Part shown: positions 1 to 11,030 of the stretch, piece after piece
Numbering within the stretch: position 1 is the first letter of the stretch
How the letters are laid out: each line of letters starts with the position of its first letter
Source of the DNA: Isoetes taiwanensis
Lineage: Eukaryota; Streptophyta; Lycopodiopsida; Isoetales; Isoetaceae
NCBI GenBank assembly: GCA_021234155.1
Contig: JAJEKV010000003.1
Span: 12,955,819 to 13,019,818, forward strand
DNA: 64,000 nt
Direction of reading: 5' to 3'
The notes under the pieces: generated by a model
Databases searched by the model: none
The model's input: the letters and a program-made list of their open reading frames with translations, nothing else
What the model was told of the DNA's origin: nothing
Program-made: the position numbers and the translations under genes

Positions 1-2290
1 TTTTTCTCTTCATCAATTCTATTCAAATCACGCGTGTTTTCTATTCTATGATCTTGATTCAATGTACGTACTATTGCAGTCCATACGTTGAACAACCGCA
101 TACGCGCCCGCCAACGATGGGTGGAATATGGCGCCCATTGCCCACCGCATGCATGGGTCAAAGTCCGAGGCATTCAAAGGCTGCTTTGGAGCCGGACTCA
201 CATCGCCGAACAATTATATACTGAGGAGAAGAAGAAGACCGCAAGAAAATCAAAGAAAAAGGTGGTGATGACATTGCGGATCCTTAAAGCTCATCCAAAG
301 TCGGGACCAACAGACTCGTATAAGATTGTGTTTTGTAAGGAGGCAAAAAGTATGGCTCAAGTGGAATGAATTCAGGGGCGCTTATGCACAAGGGAAGCCG
401 CCAGATACTATGGGTAGGGTGCCTCCCTTGATGTAAGCATCTTTGACTTGAATGTGACAGAGATGAGAAAGACTTCGGGGGGCTAGGCGATCCCCGAGAC
501 CATTTGGGTTTTAGACCCGGTGCTTAAAGAAGGAAGTCTTATACAAGAAGGGTGCTTTCACCAAGGATAGGATGTCCTTCGTTGAGTGCTTTACAATCAT
601 GTAAAGGATGTATTACAATGAAGTCACCGTAGGGAGCCGAGTTACAAAAGGCTATCGGGGGGATGTGGCATTATCCGAAATTGGATTCTTTGGACAAATA
701 CAAGGTCGATGAATGATGACATCAAGAAGTTTGTATTCTGGTCAAAGGACTTCCTAAAGAATTGGAAGGCTAAAAATACAAAACATAAGGAGACTCTACC
801 CCTAAGGTACTTGGTGAGTTGAGAAGAAAAAGTGGCCCTTGTGAAGAAGATTACTTGGAGAAGACGACACATCCCAAAGATTCAGTCTCCATTGGGTACA
901 AAGGACTCTTGCCGATTCAACTTCGGCCTTAAAAATATATCACTCTTTGTGTTGGACAGTGAGGGGGTGGGAGAGGAGATATGGGCATGAACCGGAAGGA
1001 CTACGGTAGCTTCTTTACCAGTATAGGATTGACAACCGAGAGGTCCTTCACTATTGTCATCGTTTGTCCTTGGTGAGTCACATCTGCATGCACTATCTGG
1101 CTGCTCATGATGCCGGAGTGCCTCAAAGTTATTAGGGAGGGATGCCTAATATATGATGTTAAGGATAATGAGTCTGCGAATGTAACGGAAGATGGCACAT
1201 GTGATCTTTATTATGATATCCATCTTTGTCGGGACGAGGAATATGATATTGCTAAGGCCAAGGGTGACAATAGCGGTGCATGGGAATGTTTTCTTCTAGA
1301 TGATCCGGACTTAAGAACTATATTCTTTCATACGGATCGGGATCGGTTAGAAACGGGATGAGTCGAGGAGAGGATGAGGATCGGGACCCCTCCTAAGTGG
1401 GGAAATCAAGTCACGAGCTACAAACTAAGGAGAAGGGCCCCTTAAATAAAAATGGATTTCCCGCCTATGGTCTGCTTACCTCGTCGAGGCATTTGCTCCA
1501 ATTGATACAACCCCTTTGGAGCTTCATGTTGGAGGTTATATTGCCCGAGAGGCTCTTATGGGTGCAAGAAGATGTCACCGCTTTGTGTGATGAGCGTGCC
1601 AAAGACTTTCTTGAACCATTCCTCATGCATGTGCTTGCCAAGTCTCCTAAAGGCCCTTATGGCAACCCAGAAATCATCGGCAATCAAAAGTCTAAGTAGA
1701 CTTGTCCAATTCGAAAGTGGGCGTTGCTCACGGAGAGGGAACTAGTAATCTATGCACCGATAAGGAAAGCGAGAATGAACAAATAGCCGCTAAACCGGGT
1801 TGCTCAAAGTAATTGTGATGGCGGCGAACTTAGGGAATATCCTTGCCCACATTGCGGGTGATGCAAGCAACAATAGAGTAGATTCACGAGGTTAACAATG
1901 AAATAATTGATGCGGAAACCGAAAATGAAGGCAACGGCGGCTCTAGTGATTCACCGGGTTTGCCAAATCAATAGTAAAATAATGTCGGGCCAGTGAAGGA
2001 CGCAATGGAACTAATAGAAAATAACAATTCTAACAATCGGAAGAAGACGAAGATTAAGGGTGGCGGAGGGGGAGAATGAATGATGACGTGGCCCGAAGAT
2101 GATAGGTATGGCCTTTGCCGACGATATAAGCCACGCAGCGTGATTTAATTTGTATTACCTTTGAATTAAATCGCTAAGCCAAAGCGTTTTGATTATTTTT
2201 CGTTGTCAAACTAAATCACGCCGAAATGATTTTGGTTATGACTATTTCAAATCACGCTTTGGCGGCGTTTGTATTGTTTGTGTTATCGTT
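1..2290. other. Unassigned region with short decayed reading frames
   Basis: No recognisable gene. Short plus-strand frames at 88-369, 1107-1361 and 1397-1699 look protein-like (acidic, mixed composition) but match no family I know, and they are broken by frame changes, suggesting the remains of one or more genes. The short motif AAATCACGC occurs near 28, 2212 and 2251, and in inverted form near 2140 and 3252, which could mark ends of a transposon, but no transposase is visible. Confidence 0.35.
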
Positions 2291-2339
2291 ATCTTGGTCA
2301 ATCGGATACATGTTTGATGTTTCAGCTTCCATTGCGTTT

Positions 2340-2950
2340 CTAAGAAGGTTGTGGTGTTCGACCTAAACGGAGTCCTTTGCAAGACTTTTCCTAAAAATAA
2401 AGTGGCTAGAGAACAGTTTCATCGGACACCGGTAGAATCAAACACCAAGTGGATCTATCCGCGGCCGCGCTTGAAGGAGATGCTAGGCGAGGCATTCAGT
2501 TATTTCGAGTTGGTATTTGGTCATCCATGGAACTAAGGAACATCAAGGATACTTTGGAGGCACCGGGGAAATGCGTGAGAAATTGGTTGACCCTTTGGGA
2601 TCGAACAAATGTGTGAAGTTCACTAATCCCAAGGATCCAACGAACAAGCCTATCTTCATCAAACACTTGAGTAACATGATGGACGAACTTGGTATCGAGA
2701 ATAAGGATGATATAATCATAGTGGATGATGATGCTCTCAAATGCTTCTACAATCAAACACAGTGCCCCAATCCACCATCTTACGATCCAAAAACTTTGGG
2801 ACGGATGATTTTCCTCGGTGAAGTTTGTGTCTATTATGCATAATTTGGCTATGGGGATGACGGTTGGGTGAAGTGTTAGATTCGTACCCGAACCTGGATA
2901 GAACGGTGACATGGAACCACACCTTGTTAAATACGTGGAAAAACATGGAT
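2340..2950 (+). pseudogene. HAD/FCP1-like phosphatase-domain relic, frameshifted
   Basis: HAD-superfamily phosphatase domain of the FCP1/NLI-interacting (CTD-phosphatase-like) type. The first segment reads KKVVVFDLNGVLCKT, which fits HAD motif I in the plant DLNGVL variant. About 55 codons later another frame reads IWSSMELRNIKDTL, matching the WSS motif II region. A third frame contains KPIFIKHLSNM and then DDIIIVDDDALK, matching the C-terminal acidic HAD motif. The changes of frame near 2513 and 2610 mean no single open frame covers the domain. A polypyrimidine-AG (tttcag) just upstream, near 2325, could be an intron acceptor, so 5' exons may lie further upstream or be lost. The catalytic aspartates are visible, but the gene cannot encode an intact enzyme as it stands. 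Confidence 0.65.
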
Positions 2951-3385
2951 TGATCCCTTAATGTTTTATTGGAATATATGATATTTTTGTATGATATTTG
3001 TGCCATGTATCGATAATTTCGAGTCTGGAATTGCCTCGCAAATAATGCAATTTGTTATTATCAAACCTAATATTATCATCTATTGAGCAAGCAATATTTG
3101 TCTCATCTATGTTAGCAACTTGCTCTTCATTTCTGCATATTTCAATTCGCATATGAAAAGTCACACGTGAATCGCAACCTTATGTTATTTTTGAAGTCCA
3201 AAAAAAAAGATTAAAAAAAACAAAAACCCCCTAGAAGACAATAGCAGGTTGGCGTGATTTTGGAGTTGACATAATCCCAATTTAATTGGATGATGGTTAT
3301 ATAGGAAGTATAATGCAAGTCACGTGCAATGGCTAAGGAATGAAATGTTACGACATCCTGCTAGCACTTCTGAGACATTGACCTA

Positions 3386-4846
3386 TTGCCTATAGATCCT
3401 ATTACTTTGCGACCTCGTTCCATAAAGAATTTGAGTGAAGCTTGCAATAAAGATACGAGGTTTATAATAATTGCTGGTCAACATTCAATGAGGGCAATGC
3501 AGTTGCTTTCAAATGAAAGCTCAAAATATAAGCAAAGGCGGGGCATGCGTGCAGCCAGGATCATTGCGCATGACACTCCAATGCTAAGGCTAATAAAAAT
3601 CTCATCTGAGGCGAACAAGAAAAATGAAAAAAATAAGTTTGTCTCGCCTTTTCTAGATCAGTTTGAGCAAGCGAGAGTGCAATTTGAGATAATGAAATGC
3701 CCTCTAAAGTCTATTCAAGGAAAGGCAACAAGTGCAGAATTTAAGGTGATTTTGTTTTTTTTTCGTCTTGATTTATTTTCAATTTTCCCACATGTTTTGA
3801 GGTTTCTTAGTGGCTTTCAATCTTCACAATGCAGGAGTTTGGCCAAATTGCAAAAGTCACATTCGGGGGGGAAGGCAATAGTTTCTATGATCTACAATCT
3901 TCTAACGACAGAGAGACATATATTTGATAAGTGGAGTAGAGCAATTGATCTCTATAACAAAGGTGAGCTGCCAGATTCACGGGGAAATATGGGAAGTGCT
4001 AGAAGTGGAAAAGACATAAACTTGTCATTATTTCATTGCACACAACAATTGACCATTAAGAAGTTAGAAGATGTGGCTAATGCGTTGTTGAAAGGCTCAA
4101 TTACTTGGAGCAAAGGAAAGACTGGACAAGGACAAAAGTTAGAATATGTGACAGATTATGCTGATCGGATTAAAGAATGTCGGGTGTTGAAAAAGGGCAT
4201 GTTAACTCACATGAGAAACTATACCCGTGACCAAATTCTGACTTTATCAAGATTATTTGCAGAGAGTCCTACAATATCCTCATCATGGAAGCAGCTTAGA
4301 GGTTATTGCTCAAGTTGGTGTAAAGAGGTCTTGGATAAAAGTAAAAGTGGCAATATGCCAAGCCTTGCCACTGATCAGCTTGAAGCTATGTGGGATACAG
4401 ATAATGGTCATGTTATAATGCACCATAAAGCTATTGTTGTGTATAGCATAGGGCCAAAGGTCACTAAGACGAAAGATGTCAAGATTTTTGAGAAAGATAG
4501 ACCTATAGATTTAATTGTTGTTCACATGCAAGAAGGGTGGAACAAAAAAGATTTTGAAGACATCATCAGTTTGGTTGCTAATATTAATAAAGGGGTACTT
4601 TGTGATTTTGCCTTTAATTCTATTACTATTATTTTTTTTATGTTATTGCTTATAGTCAGTGCATTGTTTCTTGAATTGCAGAGCTCATATTCATATTTCT
4701 TTTTCTTGACTGACCCAGATTTGGATTATGATCCGGTCTTGCAAAGTGAAGACTCCAAACAGTTGGATTTATATAGGAAGCCAATGAGTTATTCAATGGC
4801 CAGTGGACTGCAAGGTGGAACAATTGTCAAAGGTTTGATATTGTGA
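3386..4846 (+). CDS. Hypothetical protein gene with two intron-like interruptions
   Basis: A long open frame (486 codons) of unknown function. Two stretches inside it look like introns. The first, 3746-3834, starts GTGATTTT and ends CACAATGCAG. The second, 4595-4681, starts GTACTTTG and ends TTGAATTGCAG; it is 87 nt long and translates into hydrophobic low-complexity residues. The first is 89 nt, so splicing it shifts frame. The spliced frame (EFGQIAKVTFGG) joins the downstream frame (KAIVSMIYNLL) at a run of G residues near 3865, which suggests a one-base length change there. The N-terminal part has FIIIAGQHSMRAMQLL, faintly like the GQH motif of ParB/sulfiredoxin-fold proteins; I do not consider that secure. 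The start and the 5' exons are uncertain. It could be a decayed gene. Confidence 0.4.
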   Translation: MPIDPITLRPRSIKNLSEACNKDTRFIIIAGQHSMRAMQLLSNESSKYKQRRGMRAARIIAHDTPMLRLIKISSEANKKNEKNKFVSPFLDQFEQARVQFEIMKCPLKSIQGKATSAEFKVILFFFRLDLFSIFPHVLRFLSGFQSSQCRSLAKLQKSHSGGKAIVSMIYNLLTTERHIFDKWSRAIDLYNKGELPDSRGNMGSARSGKDINLSLFHCTQQLTIKKLEDVANALLKGSITWSKGKTGQGQKLEYVTDYADRIKECRVLKKGMLTHMRNYTRDQILTLSRLFAESPTISSSWKQLRGYCSSWCKEVLDKSKSGNMPSLATDQLEAMWDTDNGHVIMHHKAIVVYSIGPKVTKTKDVKIFEKDRPIDLIVVHMQEGWNKKDFEDIISLVANINKGVLCDFAFNSITIIFFMLLLIVSALFLELQSSYSYFFFLTDPDLDYDPVLQSEDSKQLDLYRKPMSYSMASGLQGGTIVKGLIL

Positions 4847-4905
4847 AACAATATACTTAGGTCTATTGACTCTCTTTCTAGGCCAAACCAAACAAGTATG
4901 GAGGT

Positions 4906-5049
4906 TGTAACAGACCCATGGGAGACCGCTCGAGTAGATCTTGGTGTGCATTCCCGAGACATCGGCATAAATGGGTAGAAGCGATTACTCATAAACATCT
5001 AGACGATTTTGCCCAGTTGGTTAAGGGCATGTCGGTTAGGAATGTTACA
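4906..5049 (+). repeat. Left LTR of the TRIM element
   Basis: 144-bp LTR with TGTAACA...TGTTACA ends, abutting the primer-binding site. About 95 bp at its 5' side recur at 5179-5273 with a few substitutions, for example CATTCCCG against CGTTCCCG. Confidence 0.7.
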
Positions 5050-5051
5050 TT

Positions 5052-5063
5052 TGGTATCAGAGC
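5052..5063 (+). other. Primer-binding site of the TRIM element
   Basis: TGGTATCAGAGC, the canonical 12-nt complement of the plant initiator tRNA-Met 3' end, two bases after the left LTR. Confidence 0.75.
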
Positions 5064-5193
5064 AGGGCTCGAGTTCGAGTCTCCAAAGGGGCAAGTATGA
5101 CCCGGAACACCATTGGATGGTAGGTCATGACTTGGTATGTGATGGCTCGAGGACGAGCATAGTTCTAGTGGGAGAGACTGTAACAGACCCATG

Positions 5194-5427
5194 GGAGACC
5201 GCTCGAGTAGATCTTGGTGTGCGTTCCCGAGACATCGGCATAAATGGGTAGAAGTGACTACTCATAAACGTCTAGACATTAAACAAGATTGCGTATTAAA
5301 CGGGAGCAAAGGAGACCGCTCGAGTAGATCTTGGTGTGCGTTCCCGAGACATCGGCATAAATGGGTAGAAGTGACTACTCATAAACGTCTAGACATTAAA
5401 CAAGATTGCGTATTAAACGGGAGCAAA
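5194..5427. repeat. 117-bp tandem duplication (two copies)
   Basis: Units 5194-5310 and 5311-5427 appear identical. Each starts GGAGACCGCTCGAG, inside the right-LTR homology, and ends TATTAAACGGGAGCAAA. The unit length is a multiple of three, so an open frame runs through both copies; I regard that frame as fortuitous. The end of the unit is related, in inverted orientation, to 16591-16615. Confidence 0.85.
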
Positions 5428-5784
5428 AGGAATATTCCTCAAAGATTCTTTTTTTCCAAAAAAAGAGCTAAAATGAGGTAAAAAATTTATTTTGGGAATA
5501 AATTTGCATTTTGACCCCCCCAAAATCACTCATTTTTTTGTGCAAAGAGAAAATTGACTATGTCAAAGTGACAGTTTTCCTAACAGTTAGAATTTACTTG
5601 AAGTGTGTTTTTAGACAAAACCACTAATTTAAGTGTACGTCCTACACAACATTTTGTTAGCTTGGATTGTATTCCACAAAACGTACTTTTAGGTTACAAT
5701 GTGTTATTTTTTAATAATATAATATTTTAAAGTACCAAAATTGTATTCGGGAAATACACTTTTGCTATTCGAGGATAACAGAAC

Positions 5785-5843
5785 TGTATTCCGGAATACA
5801 CTTTTGGTTTTGCTCGAAATCCAAAGTGTATTCCGGAATACAC
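5785..5843. repeat. Two perfect palindromes, TGTATTCCGGAATACA type
   Basis: TGTATTCCGGAATACA at 5785-5800 and GTGTATTCCGGAATACAC at 5826-5843 are perfect palindromes, each followed by TTTTG. A related half-decayed copy precedes them near 5743 (TGTATTCGGGAAATACAC). Similar motifs occur at 14035-14050 and, more diverged, at 16046-16140. Confidence 0.8.
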
Positions 5844-5927
5844 TTTTGATGTACAAGTTTCTGAGAGTCAACAGCAATCTTGCAATTTTCCAAGTTTTCC
5901 GGGTTTTCAGCATTTTCAATGACCTTG

Positions 5928-5960
<33 letters not shown>

Positions 5961-6869
5961 AGAGTAAGAGTGAATTTTTCCATTAATCAAGAAACACAGT
6001 ACATAGTTCTGCTTTGATCAGCAGATTAAAGCATAGCATAAGGTCTTTAAACATAAACATCCATCAAAATGCTATGATGTCAAGTCTGAGAAGTAAGCAG
6101 CAAAAATCCGATCCTGAGATGAGCTGAAATGGCCAAAGGATAGCTGATAAGTAGTGATAATCTTCCAAAAATGAGATAGTCTTCAAAATGTGTAGAGATC
6201 ACGACCCCAAAGCAATGAATTATTGTTAAAACACGAAAGTAACATCAACCAAAATTACGCTAGATTAGGAAATACCATTGAGCAAATCATGTATGTAGCG
6301 GGGTTGGATAGGAAGTCAGATACAAAGGTGGGGCTACTGAGTCTGAAGTGAGATGGAGTCAAGCTTAGAGTTGAAAAAGGCATAGAAAGAGTCAGCAGAT
6401 CCAAAGGTATAACCGCCCCGATGTCTGCTTTCAAGAATGCTATCCACACAAGAGAGGTCGGATCTGATCAAACAAAGCAAGGAACCAAACAAATCAGCCA
6501 ACAATGCATGAGTATAGTAATCTTGCTCTCTGAATCTTGAGAATTGTTCCTCGATCATGTATCATTGTACATGGAGAGGAAATCAAACATAGTATATACT
6601 TGCACCACTTCTCTGCAGAACATTCTTGCAATCTTCATGTCCAAATTTTCTTCATTTTCAGAAAGCTTGTTGAGGAACAGTTTTAGGTCAAGATCAACAT
6701 CCCTTTTGAGTAGATTGTCATCCATTTCACCCATGCTCTTCTTGCATATCTTCAAGTAGGCTAACATCATCACCAAAAGCAGAATTAGAATTGATAACAT
6801 TGAAGTTAGCTACAAATAAATCAAAGGACCCCCGAAATGACCAACCAAATCCCATTTTCTGTCATATTT

Positions 6870-9800
6870 ATCAGTTATTCCTTTTTGTGTGTCTTTGAGC
6901 GATAGATTGAATATCAAGTTGAAAATGCAATTTGATCCAAAAAATAGAGAAATTCTTTTTGCCATAAACTACTCTATTTCTTGCCTTCCATATATTCCAA
7001 AGAGCAGTAAACATGATAGTGTTAGCAAAAGTGCATCCATTTTGAACATAAGACAGCAAATTTCCAGAGATCCTTAGGAAAAGAACTGACCCATCTTATC
7101 ATCAAACCAAGACCAAAAAGAATTAAGCTTAGGGCAGATAAAGATGTGTTCAAGATCCTCCTCTAAACTGCAGTGAAGCTGGCACAAGGCAGAGATGTTG
7201 TCATTCCTGAGGGAGAGAAGTTGTAAATTAGGAATGCTTTTATTAGCTAACAACCAAATAAAGAAGTTGACTTTGGGGAAGCAATAAGAGTTCCAAACAT
7301 CATGGAAAAGAGTTTTGGCTTCCTCTATAGAGATAGACCATTTGAGACCAGCTTTGGGCCAGGATTATCGAGAATTGCTAATAGCAGAATAGATTTGACT
7401 GACTTTATATACACACTTACCTGCAATGCTCCAATTGGTTGCCTTGGGGACAATATTATTTAACCAAGTCTGAGGCAGGATCGACTTAATGTGCAGATAG
7501 ATCTTTTTGTCACTAGAGGTGCCATGAACTAAGTTTTTCAGATTGGTCCAAGAAATGAGCTTATTATTCAAATATAGGTCACCTAGAAAAATGAGGCCAT
7601 AATCAGACCATTTCTTATAGATTCTTGGGTGTCTCAAGGCAAGAGTCTTACTAGGATGATTCTTCAGAATTGGATTCCAAAAAATAGTCATTTGCAAATT
7701 AAGATCTTGAGGTTCATCATAAGCATAGGCAGATTGCACCTTATTCCAAGCCATAATGAAGTTTCTCATTAGAGGGGAAGTATTTGGACCAGCCTGGAGA
7801 ACATTAAAACAGGAATCAGGTAGAATATGTTCAATTGTAGGATGGCCAACCAAGTGAGAGCAGGAAAGCCAGTATCTGATAAAGTGAGAGGATGGACCAG
7901 CATTACTCGTGAAGGATTTCCATATGTATTTGCCAGCCAGAGCACAGGCTTGAAGATAAAGATCCTTGCAGCCAAGACCACCATATTTCTTAGGCCTGGA
8001 CACATAATTCCAACCAACAAGATGAGAGCCTTTCCAAATGAACTTTCTGATTATCTTTTCAATCTCAGAATAGATTGACTTTGGGGCCACTAAAGCGGAG
8101 GAAAAGTAGATGTGAGTGCTAGCCGGGCCGAGTTTGCAATAATAGATCTACCGAAGAAAGGACAATCCACCTCTGAAATTATTTAACTTTTTCCTTATTC
8201 ATCTATTATAGGCTGCCATAGGCCTTTAAGATTAGAATTGAGAGACAAAGGCATACCTAATAGAGTGGAGGCATGATGAGTATTAACAACCTTAAGATTA
8301 GCAAAGTTTGGCGGATATTATCACCAATGATCACACATTTAGCCAAATTCGGGTGGACCCCGCAAGCGAAAAAATTGATTGATAATGTCAAGAAAGAAAT
8401 CAATGTTAGATATATCAGCATCTAAAAAGGCAAAAGTATCATCAGCATATTGGGAGAGAGTTAGGGACTCCTCACTATTTGGCAGATTAAGACCTTTAAT
8501 CATCCCAAGTTCCTTGAAATGATGAACAGCTTTTGTAAGCATTTCAGCTACTATCAAGAATAAATAGGGGGCTAGGGGCAACCTTGTCCGACTCCTCTAG
8601 ATAAGGGAAAAGAATTGGGAGGGGAGCCATTAATAATGACAAAGCAGAGTGAGAGAAAGTATTCAAACCATGAATTAGAAGCTTTAACTTAGGATGAAAC
8701 CCCAATTTTGAGAGGGCAAGATCAAGAAAATCCCATCTCACTGTATCAAAGGCTCTCTTAAAATCCAGTTTAAGGAGCACACAATTTTGATTGGAGATGC
8801 TATTCCAATGAAGACCTTCCATAGCAGTGATATAATTGTCCAAGATAAATCTATTAGGAAGAAAGGCTGACTGATAGAGAGATATGTTCTTCTGCAAAAA
8901 TACTTTGATTCTATTTGCAATTATCTTGGCACAGATCTTATAAGAGGTATTGGTTAAAGAGATCGGCCTCAATCTCGAAAAAAGTAGATGGGTTATCCAC
9001 TTTAGGAATGAGGGAAATAAAACCAGCCCGAGATTGAAGGATGTAAGAAATTGGCCTCCCAAAAACCTGAAACCATGGAAATGATATCATGTTTAAGAAT
9101 ATCCCGTAAGTGAACATAGAATTCACTAGGAAGACCATCGGGGCGGGGAGATTTGCCTCCTTAAAAGGATCTAAGAACCTTGAAAATCTCATCTTCTCGA
9201 GGGGAGTCACAATAGAATCATCCATAGTATCCATAGAAGATGGGATGATCACATCCAACAAATCAAGAAATTTTCTTTCCTTGACAAGATCAATTTGCTG
9301 AGTTGGAGTTTTGGAAAAAAGAGTGGCATAGTTCTCTTGGAAGAAAGACTTGATAAGCTTGGAGTCATTTAGGGAGATTCCAGTGTCAGTCTGAACTTGA
9401 GTGATAGCATTTCTAAGCAGTCTGACTTTAGCCATTTTAAAGAAAAAACTGGAGCTGCCATAGTCCATATCCTTATTAAATTTAATCTTACACTTGATGG
9501 AAGAGCTTTTGGCCTCAGTTTCCTCAACACTTTTTAGGTAATTTTCAAGAAGTTCCTCACCAATATGAAGGTTCAGATTGTGAGGATCTTCTTGAAGGAG
9601 AGATCTAATATCCCTCATCTTGGCAAGCAATTGCTCTTTTTCATTGGTTTTGGCCAAATGTTTGCTTTTAGACCAACCTTTAATCCAGCTCTTGACCTTC
9701 TTGATTTTGCCATAGAATCTTTTCATTGACTGCTGATTACCTTCATCAGGAATATTAAGATAGAAATCTTTGAAGTCTCTAACAAAGGAGTCATTCTCTA

Positions 9801-10562
9801 ACAGAGCACAGTTAAATTTGTAGGATACATTGCCATCTCTAGGAGTTTGAGTCAAATGCTTAGTACATAAAAATTGAGGCTGATGGTCTGATATTATATT
9901 GCCTTCATCACTAGTGACATAGCAGTTATCCCAAAGGGATGAGGTTGGACTACACACATAAAATCTGTCCAGGTACAATAGACTCTTTTGTCACCTTTTG
10001 CTTATTAGACCAAGTATAAGAAGCAGTAGAGGAAGGCACATAAACCAATGAAGTATCAGAGATAAAAGAGTCCCAATTAGATCTCTCTAAAGTAGACATA
10101 TTGAGATGGTTGCCTAGTTTCATGTTCCAGGAGGGAGTGTTATTAAAATCCCCCCCTATAATCCAGTCCAAGATAGGATTAGCATGCATCCAAGATTTGA
10201 TTTCAGGCCAAAGAGCTTCTCTTTCTTTTGGGTTGGTGGAGGCATAAACATTTATTACTCCAAAAGTGGAGTCTTGTAACTGAAATATGACAGCTTGCCA
10301 CATCTTAGAGGGAGAGTTATGGAAAGAGAGATGCTTCAGGTTTTCCATATCATGATAATACCTCCACTTCTACCGGAAGCCTCAATCCAGTGGAAGAGGC
10401 TCGGGGTAAATCAATCTCCGAGATTGGAAATTTCAAATTTGGGAAGCTTGACTTCCTGCGCAGCAGAATTATATCAGAGTTATAATTCCTAAGTTGGGAG
10501 ATGGCACGTCTCCTTTTGATTGGGCCTTTGATACCCCTTACATTCCAGGAGATGATCTTCAT
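6870..10562 (-). pseudogene. LINE ORF2 (endonuclease-reverse transcriptase) remnant
   Basis: Second reading frame of the LINE. It starts MKIISWNVRGIKGP at 10562, the typical N-terminus of the exonuclease-endonuclease-phosphatase domain. WIIGGDFNN and SYTWSN follow (10348-9950), then SDHQP in the next frame. The reverse transcriptase shows LLKLDFKRAFDTVRWDFL (near 8760) and, in another frame, PLAPYLFLIVAEML and YADDTFAFL (8581-8339), the catalytic YADD. Downstream come IRKFIWKG and KKYGGLGCKDL (8090-7365), the zf-RVT block KVNFFIWLLANK with Cys/His residues (about 7270-7100), and a terminal ALWNIWKARNRVVYGKK (near 6980). Frames change many times, so no functional protein can be made. Confidence 0.75.
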
Positions 10563-11030
10563 GGTCAGATTAAAAATAACAGAAGAAAAGAAGGAAGGAT
10601 AAAGATTAATATCTTTTCTTTTTCCCTTTCCCTTTTCTAACTTTACTTCTAGTGTTAGCAGCAGGGGTATTATGCAAATTTATGAGTTCAGACAGGGGAG
10701 TATCATACTTTTTGGCTTTAGCCAATTTTCCCTCTCGGGTAGAGGTATGTCTGGAATTATCATCCTTATGAGAACACTTTCGGCTAGGTATTTATCACCC
10801 TCCCAATTTTCCTTATCAATTTCCAAATCAATCGACATCGAAGCTCCACCGGGGAATGAATTCAAACATTTCATTTATACTAGCGGGAAGATCACAATCA
10901 CTATTAAAGGTCTCCAAATGCTTATGAGAAGGAGGAGAGAGAACCACACGGTAGTTCAAAGAAGCATGAGTAACCATTTTGCGTAAAATCCTCTTCTTTG
11001 TGAATTTCCCCATAATTATCTTGACCATGT

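Larger units (their letters stand above)
4906..5278 (+). mobile_element. TRIM-like miniature LTR retrotransposon
   Basis: Terminal-repeat retrotransposon in miniature. The left LTR (4906-5049) starts TGTAACA and ends TGTTACA, a perfect 7-bp terminal inverted repeat. It is followed after two bases by TGGTATCAGAGC (5052-5063), the usual plant Copia primer-binding site for initiator tRNA-Met. The internal part is only about 115 bp. A purine-rich tract (GTGGGAGAGAC, 5168-5178) directly precedes a second TGTAACAGACCC at 5179, the start of the right LTR. The right copy matches the left for about 95 bp and then diverges into a tandem repeat, so the 3' end is truncated or rearranged. No coding capacity; any mobility would depend on another element's proteins. 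Confidence 0.7.

Noticed and set aside
4990-5090. tRNA-like boxes (GCCCAGTTGGTTAAGGGC and GAGTTCGAGTCTC)
   Set aside because: No cloverleaf can be closed at usual spacing, and the segment is explained as LTR end plus primer-binding site of a TRIM element.
5191-5481. 96-codon frame with two 39-residue repeats
   Set aside because: It is created by the 117-bp tandem duplication of LTR-derived sequence; no start context or family.
5701-5986. Antiparallel frames over the CCGGAAT palindromes
   Set aside because: The same palindromic DNA gives similar peptides (VFRNT) on both strands, and the LINE poly(T) tail adds a Phe or Lys run.
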